In this document: positions 23,353 through 29,765 of the stretch, in pieces
How the letters are laid out: each line of letters opens with the position of its first letter
Numbering within the stretch: position 1 is the stretch's first letter
Source of the DNA: WVZL01 sp041862375
GTDB taxonomy: Bacteria > Acidobacteriota > Aminicenantia > Aminicenantales > Aminicenantaceae
NCBI GenBank assembly: GCA_041862375.1
Contig: JBGVTE010000015.1
Coordinates: 1 to 29,765 of the forward strand
Direction of reading: 5' to 3'
Length of the DNA stretch: 29,765 bases
Notes under the pieces: generated by a model
Databases searched by the model: none
Told to the model about the DNA's origin: nothing
Seen by the model: only the letters and a program-made list of their open reading frames with translations
Position numbers and translations under genes: made by a program

Positions 23353-23837
23353 GTGATATTTCTAGAACATCAGTGAAAACACTTCTAGGAATTGCAGTCC
23401 GCGCAGAGATAGATTCTTCCAAAATCTACTCTAACATCGCCAAAAAAGTATCCAATCCTCTTCTTCAAGAGAAGTTTAAGATGCTAGCTTTTGAGGAAAA
23501 AAAACACAAGAATGTTTTAGAAAAGATTTCTAAATTTCTTTTTAAGGGAGAAGAAATTCAGATTCCTGATAAAACTGATGAAAGGCTCCTCCCATCCATT
23601 AAGATGAGTCCCTCATCTTCATTAGTCGATATCATTTATCAAGCCATGGAAGCTGAAAAAGCTGCTCAAATTTTTTACGAAACACTCTCAAAAAGATTCC
23701 AAAAGCCACAGAAAGATATTCTCATTTACCTGGGGAAAGTTGAAAAAAGTCACTACATGATGCTCAAGAGCGAGTATGCTTTAGCGCAGGAATTCGAAGA
23801 TTATGCTGAAAAAGATATTGATAAAATAATAACATAA
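23349..23837 (+). CDS. Ferritin-like di-iron protein (rubrerythrin-type, no rubredoxin domain)
   Basis: A 162-residue four-helix protein. The di-iron ligand pattern is complete: Glu20 (AVRAEIDSS), Glu50 and His53 (AFEEKKH), Glu101 or Glu103 (AMEAEKAA), Glu132 and His135 (VEKSH). This is the rubrerythrin/ferritin-like arrangement of ExxH pairs. No CxxC rubredoxin or desulforedoxin domain is present, so an external electron donor would be needed if it is a peroxidase. It begins inside the polX stop (4-nt overlap), implying coupled translation and possibly a role in handling iron or peroxide near DNA repair (inference). Confidence 0.88.
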   Translation: MSDISRTSVKTLLGIAVRAEIDSSKIYSNIAKKVSNPLLQEKFKMLAFEEKKHKNVLEKISKFLFKGEEIQIPDKTDERLLPSIKMSPSSSLVDIIYQAMEAEKAAQIFYETLSKRFQKPQKDILIYLGKVEKSHYMMLKSEYALAQEFEDYAEKDIDKIIT

Positions 23838-23840
23838 AAT

Positions 23841-25541
23841 TTGATCCCTAACGACTTGAGAAATAATAAGTTATATCCAAAATTAACCTCAGAGGCTTTA
23901 CCCTATTCTTCCACTAAAAAAAATAAAACTCGCACTGCTCAGGCTTTAGCGTTTTTCATTCTATTATCAATCATTCATACTTGGCCTCTGATAACTAATC
24001 CAGCTCACCTATCACGTAACGATAACGCTGATACTGTCCTCTGTGAATGGATTGTATCCTGGATTGCCTATCAGCTTCCCCGTGATCCACTTCATCTTTA
24101 CGAAGCAAATATTTTTTACCCTGAGAAACACACACTTGCCTTCTCTGAGCCACTTATAGCTCCTGCACTCATCGGAGCTCCTCTGCGCTGGTTGGGAGTT
24201 CCTCCTGTCTCTACCTTTAACCTGCTGCTTCTAATAGGATTCACACTGACGGGATTGGCAATGTACACACTCATCAGGACTTTCACAGGAGATCACATCG
24301 CTGGTCTCATAGCTGGTTCCCTTGCAGCTTTTAATCCACACACCTTGACCCGTATACCTCAACTTCAGGCTCAATTTTCGCTTTGGCTCCCATTAGCTTT
24401 ATTAGCTCTTGATAGGCTACTTTCAGATAAGCGTACAAAAGACGCACTCTGGCTGGCTCTCTTTGTAACTCTGGCAACAACCACGTCCCTCTACTTTGGC
24501 GTCATGACAGTGGTTGCCCTCGGAGTGGCATTAATCATACGTTTTGAGGATTGGTGGGGCCGACGAGCTAATCCTTTTTTTCCCCGAATTGGCCTGGCAG
24601 TATTGTTAGCAAGCCCCGTTGTTCTCCTAATCCTGGCACCTTATTGGCACCTCTACAGGCATTTGGGATTTGCAAGGCCTCTCGACCTGGCTGCAGAATT
24701 CGCTGCTCACCCGTCCTACTATCTATCAACTGCAGGTCGGCTTCATTATGCAATGTGGAGTAATCGCTTTTATGAATATGGTGGCGAATGCCTCTTTCCT
24801 GGATTGATTGCATTCGGGCTTTTAATCGTGGCCCTTGCCAGCGGAATAAGAGCAGTCAAAGACCGGCGGATCCGTATGTTTATCGCTATCGGCATAACAG
24901 GGATTCTGCTGTCGTTTGGACCTAAGACGCCGATATATGTTTTACTATATAAAGTCTTCCCACCCTTCAAAGGATTTCGCTCTGTATCACGCTTCGGCTT
25001 CCTTTTCCTGTTTGCAGTTGCTGCACTTGCAGGTTACGGCTTAGCCAAATTACGAACTCGCTTCACTCGACATAAGTGGATTACACCCATAGCAATCGTA
25101 TTGGTTATTTTAGTTAACCTCGAAGCTACTCGAGCTCCAATGCGCTTAAGCCACTTCAAGGGAATCCCTTCAGTTTACAAAGTTTTAGCTGCCCACAAAG
25201 GATCTGCAGTAGTAGCTGAGATGCCTTTCTACTCGCCGAGAAACTCATACAAAAATGCATCTTATATGCTTGCCTCAACCACACACTGGAAGTCACTCCT
25301 CAATGGTTGGGGTGGTTACATACCAAAGTCTTACAGGCGGCGAGCCGATGTGTTCCGTCACTTTCCTGAAGAAGCTGCTGTTGAGGAACTTCAACGAGCA
25401 GGAGTTACACATGTCGTTGTCCATTTCAACCGCTATGAGAAGGAGGAGGCTATGAAGATTTTTCACGCCCTGTACAACAATCCAAAATTTAAAGAATTGG
25501 CCTCGGATCCAAATGGAATTAAGCTCTACCGCTTCAAGTAA
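23841..25541 (+). CDS. Polytopic membrane protein, GT-C glycosyltransferase-like
   Basis: A protein of about 566 residues with roughly ten or more hydrophobic segments. A first membrane helix (residues about 33-52) is followed by a periplasmic-type loop HLSRNDNADTVLCEW carrying acidic residues, as in lipid-linked sugar transferases of the GT-C fold. A soluble C-terminal part (about 435-566, including EMPFYSPRNSYKNASYM and VTHVVVHFNRYEKEE) resembles the periplasmic tail of YfhO/ArnT-like proteins. No exact family is claimed. The start is uncertain: TTG at 23841 or TTG at 23856, neither with a Shine-Dalgarno. The frame is the same as the ferritin gene, separated only by its TAA and one codon. 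The region looks somewhat more GC-rich than its neighbours. Confidence 0.75.
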   Translation: MIPNDLRNNKLYPKLTSEALPYSSTKKNKTRTAQALAFFILLSIIHTWPLITNPAHLSRNDNADTVLCEWIVSWIAYQLPRDPLHLYEANIFYPEKHTLAFSEPLIAPALIGAPLRWLGVPPVSTFNLLLLIGFTLTGLAMYTLIRTFTGDHIAGLIAGSLAAFNPHTLTRIPQLQAQFSLWLPLALLALDRLLSDKRTKDALWLALFVTLATTTSLYFGVMTVVALGVALIIRFEDWWGRRANPFFPRIGLAVLLASPVVLLILAPYWHLYRHLGFARPLDLAAEFAAHPSYYLSTAGRLHYAMWSNRFYEYGGECLFPGLIAFGLLIVALASGIRAVKDRRIRMFIAIGITGILLSFGPKTPIYVLLYKVFPPFKGFRSVSRFGFLFLFAVAALAGYGLAKLRTRFTRHKWITPIAIVLVILVNLEATRAPMRLSHFKGIPSVYKVLAAHKGSAVVAEMPFYSPRNSYKNASYMLASTTHWKSLLNGWGGYIPKSYRRRADVFRHFPEEAAVEELQRAGVTHVVVHFNRYEKEEAMKIFHALYNNPKFKELASDPNGIKLYRFK

Positions 25542-25565
25542 TGGGGACGGTTTGAAGCATCTTTT

Positions 25566-25594
25566 TTGACACTCGATTTTTCCTGTGGTATAAG
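25566..25594 (+). promoter_or_regulatory. Strong sigma70 promoter of the deacetylase/FG-GAP gene
   Basis: A perfect TTGACA (25566-25571), 17 nt, then TATAAG (25589-25594). Transcription would begin at about 25601, only some 7 nt before the TTG start at 25608. An AAGCATCTTTT motif abuts the -35 box, as it does at the 27730 promoter. Confidence 0.8.
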
Positions 25595-25607
25595 TTTCTA
25601 ACTAAAA

Positions 25608-27632
25608 TTGAAAAGACAAGCCATACTTAAACAAAGAACCCAGGAATCACCCTCAGGACACGCGTTATCAAGGGCAATCTTTATTATCATTTTCTCGATA
25701 ATAACAGTTGCCTTGCTCGTTACTTTTTTACTTCTTAAAAAAAGCAACACAGATAAATCTCTTGAGACCTCGGAAATAAAAAATAAGAATCAAAAGGTAA
25801 TAAAGAAAATTCCCCTGGTAGAGTTCTCGGCTACTCAAGATCGCTCCCCTGAAAAACTTTTTGATACGAATCAGCTAATGTATCTTGAAACGCCTCTTGT
25901 CTACTACCCAGACTCTCAATTTCCAAAGCTAACCACCCCAATGTGGATTGGAGAGCCTGGAGTTGAAGCTGTAATCATCCTCTCAATCGATGATATGAGA
26001 AACGTTGATAATTATGATAAACGGCTTCACCCTATTTTTAAACGGCTCAAAGAAATCGATAGGGAAAGAATTCCTCTCAGCATTATGACAAGATTCATTA
26101 ATCCCGGGCATCCCACTCTCCAGCGTTGGCTAAAGGAAGGTATTACCATGGAAGTCCACACTGTTGCCCACCACTGCCCGTTACTTCATAATAATGACTT
26201 TGAGAGAGCCCTCTACAGTTTCAACTCTTGTATCGACCTCCTCTACATCATTCCGGGCAACACTCCCCTCGCCTTCCGGATGCCCTGCTGTGATTCCCAA
26301 AACAGCGTTTCCCCTCGATTCTTCTCTGAAATATTCTTACATCAAACACCTTATGGGCATTCCCTTCGAGTTGACAGCTCTATCTTTCTTCTCCTGACTC
26401 CCCAGGATAAGGAAATCCCTCAAACCCTTGTGGCCAGTGAGACCGGAGAGAGTATATTCAAGAAGTACATTGCTGATAGAGATTTCGTCAACTACATCGA
26501 GAATTACCCCTACCCGTATCTAGTTCACAACGCACTGTGGGAATTCCCCTGCATCATTCCTTCTGATTCACTGGGCTCGTTCAAGTACGGCAATAGAGCT
26601 CCTCAAACGCTTGCTGATTTGAAAAAGGCACTCAGCGCTGTAGTCGCCAAGAAGGGAGCCTTCACCATGTGCTTCCATCCTGTTAGCGCAGAATGGCTGG
26701 TTGAGCTCGTCGACTACGCAGTCAGCCGCTACGGAAAGCGGGTAAAATTCCTTAATTTCAAAGAGGCCTACCACAGAATTCTGACCAATCTCCTGGGTGG
26801 AATGCCTGTTCGGTATTCAGGCAGAAGGGATAACGGAATCCGGCTCCTAGACCTCAACAATGATGGGTACCTCGATGTCATCATTGCCCATCCTGATAAG
26901 AAGGAAACAAGGATTTGGGACTCGCATTCCAATACCTGGAAAACAACCTCCTTTCCACATGCAATGGTCGATCGTCTAGGACGTCAAACTGGCCTCAAAT
27001 TTGTTCGTATACGTAACAACGGCTTTGTATCGATATTTCTCAGCAATGAAAAAACACAGGTTTTCCACCACTTCGACGGGACTTCTTGGGGACCTCCAGT
27101 TCCTCTGGAGTCACTTTTTCCCACCGAGGTTGACAAAATCTTCGCTTCCCAAGAGGGCAAGGATCGCGGGCTGCGGGTGATAGATTTCAACATGGATGGC
27201 TTTTCCGACTTTGTTTACAATAATGAAAGCGAAAATTTTACACTCCAATGGCGACCTAAGAAAAAACGCTGGACTCCATCCACGGTACGGCTTCCCGGTT
27301 TTTCCCTTATTACCGATGAGACAGGCCTTGACCGCGGCCACCGCTTTGTTGACCTGAATCGTGATGGATTCCTTGACAGCGTCTACTCTAACGAAGAGAA
27401 ATACAGTGTTGCGCTCTACACAGGAGAACAAAGGGGCTGGGCAGATGTAATTTTTGCAGGAAACCGCAAAGAAAATTATCGGGAAGCTGTCCCACCCATC
27501 GTTGAGGGGAAACGCCTCGCAGGGGCTTGGTTTCGGAATGGAATCCTTTATCTTCAGAATGAAAGTACTGGCAACCGTCCCATGCAGATTCTCAAATACT
27601 TATTCCCCTTTCTTGAAGTAAAAAACCAGTAG
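25608..27632 (+). CDS. Membrane-anchored polysaccharide deacetylase-like protein with FG-GAP/VCBS repeats
   Basis: A 674-residue protein with an N-terminal signal anchor (residues about 22-43), so the rest lies outside the cytoplasm. Residues about 120-390 resemble the NodB deacetylase fold: SIDD (126-129), EVHTVAHHC with His184 and His188 as zinc ligands, FRMP (223-226) and CFHP with His357. The C-terminal half carries three FG-GAP/VCBS-type calcium loops: DLNNDGYLD (415-423), DFNMDGFSD (526-534) and DLNRDGFLD (582-590), a beta-propeller typical of surface or carbohydrate-binding proteins. Together this suggests a surface glycan deacetylase, but the strand order is divergent and activity is unproven. 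The only possible start is TTG: an in-frame TAA lies at 25599-25601. There is no Shine-Dalgarno and almost no leader. Confidence 0.78.
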   Translation: MKRQAILKQRTQESPSGHALSRAIFIIIFSIITVALLVTFLLLKKSNTDKSLETSEIKNKNQKVIKKIPLVEFSATQDRSPEKLFDTNQLMYLETPLVYYPDSQFPKLTTPMWIGEPGVEAVIILSIDDMRNVDNYDKRLHPIFKRLKEIDRERIPLSIMTRFINPGHPTLQRWLKEGITMEVHTVAHHCPLLHNNDFERALYSFNSCIDLLYIIPGNTPLAFRMPCCDSQNSVSPRFFSEIFLHQTPYGHSLRVDSSIFLLLTPQDKEIPQTLVASETGESIFKKYIADRDFVNYIENYPYPYLVHNALWEFPCIIPSDSLGSFKYGNRAPQTLADLKKALSAVVAKKGAFTMCFHPVSAEWLVELVDYAVSRYGKRVKFLNFKEAYHRILTNLLGGMPVRYSGRRDNGIRLLDLNNDGYLDVIIAHPDKKETRIWDSHSNTWKTTSFPHAMVDRLGRQTGLKFVRIRNNGFVSIFLSNEKTQVFHHFDGTSWGPPVPLESLFPTEVDKIFASQEGKDRGLRVIDFNMDGFSDFVYNNESENFTLQWRPKKKRWTPSTVRLPGFSLITDETGLDRGHRFVDLNRDGFLDSVYSNEEKYSVALYTGEQRGWADVIFAGNRKENYREAVPPIVEGKRLAGAWFRNGILYLQNESTGNRPMQILKYLFPFLEVKNQ

Positions 27633-27729
27633 AAAGAGCCGCGTATTATTGGATTCTGGACCAATGGCATTCTTAAGCCTGAACACTTCCTCCAATGTAA
27701 AACCAGAAAATAAAATTTGTAAGCATCTT

Positions 27730-27758
27730 TTGACATCATATTTTTGCTGTGCTATAAG
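27730..27758 (+). promoter_or_regulatory. Strong sigma70 promoter of the sugar-nucleotide gene set
   Basis: TTGACA (27730-27735), 17 nt, then TATAAG (27753-27758). Transcription would start near 27765 and give a leader of about 94 nt before the ATG at 27859. The 65 bp around it align well with the promoter at 25566-25594, including upstream AAGCATCTTTT and CTGTG just before the -10 box. Confidence 0.8.
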
Positions 27759-27767
27759 ACTTTCAGC

Positions 27768-27824
27768 ATGAAATTTGAGAAGAATGAAGTGGAGATAGAG
27801 TCTAAAACAGAAAATTTTAATTAG
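27768..27824 (+). CDS. Possible 18-residue leader ORF
   Basis: ATG at 27768 opens an 18-codon frame (MKFEKNEVEIESKTENFN, stop TAG) that begins within a few nt of the predicted transcription start. It has no Shine-Dalgarno and would be a near-leaderless message. It could be a leader peptide for the downstream genes, a remnant of a duplicated gene start, or chance. Low confidence. Confidence 0.2.
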   Translation: MKFEKNEVEIESKTENFN

Positions 27825-27858
27825 AAGCTAATAATATAAAGAATTGAGGGAGGAAACA

Positions 27859-28851
27859 ATGGTAACACTCGGGGTAATTGGATGTGGTCATTGGGGACCT
27901 AATCACATCAGAAACTTCAATTCTCTCCCGAACTCAAATGTCAAATCTTGTGCCGATTTAGATGAGAAAAGACTAGACCAAATACGCATCATGTATCCCA
28001 ACATCAATACTACGTCTGATTTCATGGATATACTAAACGATGAAGAAATAAATGCAGTAGTTGTTTCCACCCCGACGAATACTCATTATAAAATTGCTAA
28101 ATCCGCACTTGAAAAAGGTAAAGATGTTCTTTGTGAAAAGCCGCTCACGATAAACATTGAAGAGTCAGAGGAATTAGTAGAAATTTCAAACAAGCTAAAT
28201 CGAATTCTGATGGTGGGTCATGTATTTTTATTTAATGCAGGAATCCAAAAACTTCGGGAATTAATCAAGGAGAACGAGTTAGGAAAAATATACTATGTCC
28301 ATTGTACCAGGACGAACTTGGGCCCTATTCGCGAAGATGTAAATAGTGTTTATGATCTGGCTTCACACGAAATATATATATGTGGCTACTTGCTTAACTC
28401 TGAACCTGATAAAATTATTGCCAAAGGGGAAGATTTCCTCCAGCCAGGCATAGAAGACCTGGCTTTCATCTCTATGTCATACCCAGGGAAAACACTCGTG
28501 AATATTCACGTAAGCTGGCTTGATCCGATCAAAGTGCGCAAGATAACCGTAGTAGGTGATCTCAGGATGGCAATCTGGAATGACATGGATACCCTCGAAC
28601 CTGTCCGGATTTTTAATAAAGGAGTTACTAAAGAGCCCTATTACACTGATTACGGCGAATTCCATTATCTGACCAGGGACGGTGATATTCACAGCCCAAA
28701 AATTAGGCTCATTGAACCATTGAAGAATCAGGCGATGCACTTTATTGATTGTGTTGAAAACAGGAAAAAACCTCTCAGTGATGGAGATAATGGCCTTAAT
28801 GTCGTTAAAATCTTAAATAAGATTCAAGCATCGCTGAAGCAAAATAAATAG
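27859..28851 (+). CDS. Gfo/Idh/MocA-family oxidoreductase, WlbA/WbpB-like sugar-nucleotide dehydrogenase
   Basis: A 330-residue NAD(P)-dependent enzyme. The Rossmann motif GVIGCGHWGPNH (5-16), the family's CEKPLT (92-97) and the DLASHE motif (166-171) with the expected catalytic His170 are present. In WlbA/WbpB relatives this family oxidises the C3 hydroxyl of UDP-N-acetylglucosaminuronate ahead of transamination. The adjoining hexapeptide acyltransferase fits that kind of pathway, though no aminotransferase is visible in the window. ATG at 27859 is chosen because GAGGGAGG lies 5 nt upstream; a TTG five codons earlier would use up that site. It is the first gene after the 27730 promoter. Confidence 0.88.
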   Translation: MVTLGVIGCGHWGPNHIRNFNSLPNSNVKSCADLDEKRLDQIRIMYPNINTTSDFMDILNDEEINAVVVSTPTNTHYKIAKSALEKGKDVLCEKPLTINIEESEELVEISNKLNRILMVGHVFLFNAGIQKLRELIKENELGKIYYVHCTRTNLGPIREDVNSVYDLASHEIYICGYLLNSEPDKIIAKGEDFLQPGIEDLAFISMSYPGKTLVNIHVSWLDPIKVRKITVVGDLRMAIWNDMDTLEPVRIFNKGVTKEPYYTDYGEFHYLTRDGDIHSPKIRLIEPLKNQAMHFIDCVENRKKPLSDGDNGLNVVKILNKIQASLKQNK

Positions 28852-28861
28852 AGAATCAATA

Positions 28862-29521
28862 ATGTATATTCCAGAAGAAAGTAAAGAATACGTAAAAATT
28901 GGTGATAATTATTATGCAGATGAAAATGTTGTTATAGGTTATATCCCCGGAAGAAAAATTGATGATTTAACAATTGTACTAGGTGATGGATTTTATCTAA
29001 GAACAGGAACCGTAATCTATGCCGGCTCTAAGATCGGGAAAAATTTACAGACTGGACATAATGTGGTTATTAGAGAAGAAAATCTAATAGGCGACGGTCT
29101 AAGCATATGGAATAACTCTATAATAGACTATGGATGCACAATAGGAAGCAGAGTCCGTATCCACAACAATGTCTATGTGGCTCAGTATACAACAATCGAG
29201 GATGATGTTTTTCTTGCTCCAGGGGTCACTATAGCAAACGATCCTCACCCTATCTGCACGCTCTGCATGAAAGGTCCCACGATAAAAAAAGGTGCTCGAA
29301 TCGGAATAAATGCGAGTCTAATGTCTCATATCACCATTGGCGAGTTTGCCCTTGTTGGCGCAGGCTCAACAGTTATAAAAGATGTTCCCCCAAAAACGGT
29401 TGTTGCTGGAAATCCCGCAAGCATAATAAAAAAAATTGATGACCTAACCTGCCCTTTTGATCTCGTAAAACACCCATATCTTGACGGTTATGATGTATAC
29501 TTGCGCGGGATCAAAAAGTAG
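28862..29521 (+). CDS. Left-handed beta-helix (hexapeptide repeat) acyltransferase, WbpD/WlbB-like
   Basis: A 219-residue acyl-CoA-dependent sugar acetyltransferase. Hexapeptide turns run from about residue 35 to 180, e.g. IGKNLQTGHNVVI, IGSRVRIHNNVYV, IGINASLMSHITIG and VGAGSTVIKDVPP, closing with VVAGNPASIIKK. The ANDPHPICTLCMKGPTI segment, with a Cys pair, is typical of the WbpD/WlbB branch that N-acetylates a 3-amino sugar nucleotide. It starts 10 nt after the dehydrogenase gene with no clear Shine-Dalgarno. Its last residues (about 185-219) extend past the helix. The likely product is an acetamido sugar for surface polysaccharide (inference from family and neighbours). Confidence 0.88.
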   Translation: MYIPEESKEYVKIGDNYYADENVVIGYIPGRKIDDLTIVLGDGFYLRTGTVIYAGSKIGKNLQTGHNVVIREENLIGDGLSIWNNSIIDYGCTIGSRVRIHNNVYVAQYTTIEDDVFLAPGVTIANDPHPICTLCMKGPTIKKGARIGINASLMSHITIGEFALVGAGSTVIKDVPPKTVVAGNPASIIKKIDDLTCPFDLVKHPYLDGYDVYLRGIKK

Positions 29522-29765
29522 ATGCCTGAAAATTTTGATGAAAAAATCCTCGTTGTCCTGCCTGCTTATAACGAGGAGGGAAAAATTGGCAGAGTAATCT
29601 CAAAAATTCCCTCAGAATGGATTCAAGATGTTGTGGTTGTGAATGACGGCTCTTCTGACAACACTGAAAAAGAATCCACTGATGCAGGCGCAACCATCAT
29701 AAACCAGCCTAAAAACATCGGCGTTGGAGCTGCTATTCGCGCAGGCATCAAATATGCTGTAGAAA
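29522..29765 (+). CDS. Family 2 glycosyltransferase (DPM1/polyprenyl-phosphate type), 3' end cut by window
   Basis: Only the first 81 codons are present. They show the GT-A nucleotide-binding start ILVVLPAYNEEGKIGRV, the VVVNDGSSDNT motif and NIGVGAAIRAGIKYA, which are diagnostic of GT2 enzymes and closest in style to dolichol/undecaprenyl-phosphate mannosyl or glucosyl transferases. The ATG directly follows the acyltransferase stop (0-nt gap), so the three genes form one operon. The catalytic C-terminal residues and any membrane segments are outside the window. Confidence 0.9.
   Translation, partial: MPENFDEKILVVLPAYNEEGKIGRVISKIPSEWIQDVVVVNDGSSDNTEKESTDAGATIINQPKNIGVGAAIRAGIKYAVE

Overview
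The window is a 29.8 kb stretch of a bacterial chromosome, AT-rich in most parts. Two secreted proteins with barrel-like sequence, several N-terminal signal or anchor segments and the start of a surface-polysaccharide cluster point to a diderm (Gram-negative-type) bacterium. An oxygen-independent style of metabolism (CoA-thioester chemistry with a molybdenum hydroxylase), a flavin-dependent thymidylate synthase and heavy use of GTG/TTG starts fit an uncultivated anaerobe, perhaps Aminicenantes-like. That lineage guess is weak. No tRNA, rRNA, CRISPR array or transposase gene was seen.

Left part (1-6892, all on the minus strand): a tight five-gene operon read right to left. It encodes a 3-hydroxyacyl-CoA dehydrogenase/enoyl-CoA hydratase fusion, a thiolase, and the FAD, 2Fe-2S and molybdopterin subunits of a xanthine-dehydrogenase-family hydroxylase; the last gene runs off the window. 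Junctions of 2 nt, 2 nt and an 11-nt overlap imply one transcript, so the hydroxylase probably feeds, or is fed by, a beta-oxidation-type CoA pathway. Upstream lies a 198 bp palindromic MITE-like repeat, then a minus-strand alkaline-phosphatase-superfamily (sulfatase-like) membrane protein with Thr in place of the sulfatase Cys/Ser nucleophile.

Middle part (8911-17316, plus strand): a purine cluster, purB-purS-purQ-purL, then a putative outer-membrane protein gene, purN, tyrS and a second putative outer-membrane protein. The sulfatase-like gene and purB diverge from back-to-back sigma70-type promoters. A near-perfect sigma54 promoter precedes a large secreted TPR protein (17552-19357), which converges with a minus-strand tandem-domain ThyX (19461-20969).

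Right part (20970-29765): a 646 bp intergenic region holds a 312 bp inverted-repeat element plus a degenerate partial copy. It is followed by polX, a 4-nt overlapping ferritin-like di-iron gene, a polytopic glycosyltransferase-like membrane protein, and a membrane-anchored polysaccharide-deacetylase/FG-GAP fusion. Then, from its own promoter, come a Gfo/Idh/MocA sugar-nucleotide dehydrogenase, a hexapeptide-repeat acyltransferase and a truncated family 2 glycosyltransferase. These last genes look like the entry into a cell-surface glycan locus. The promoters of the deacetylase gene and of the sugar gene set are clearly similar to each other over about 65 bp.
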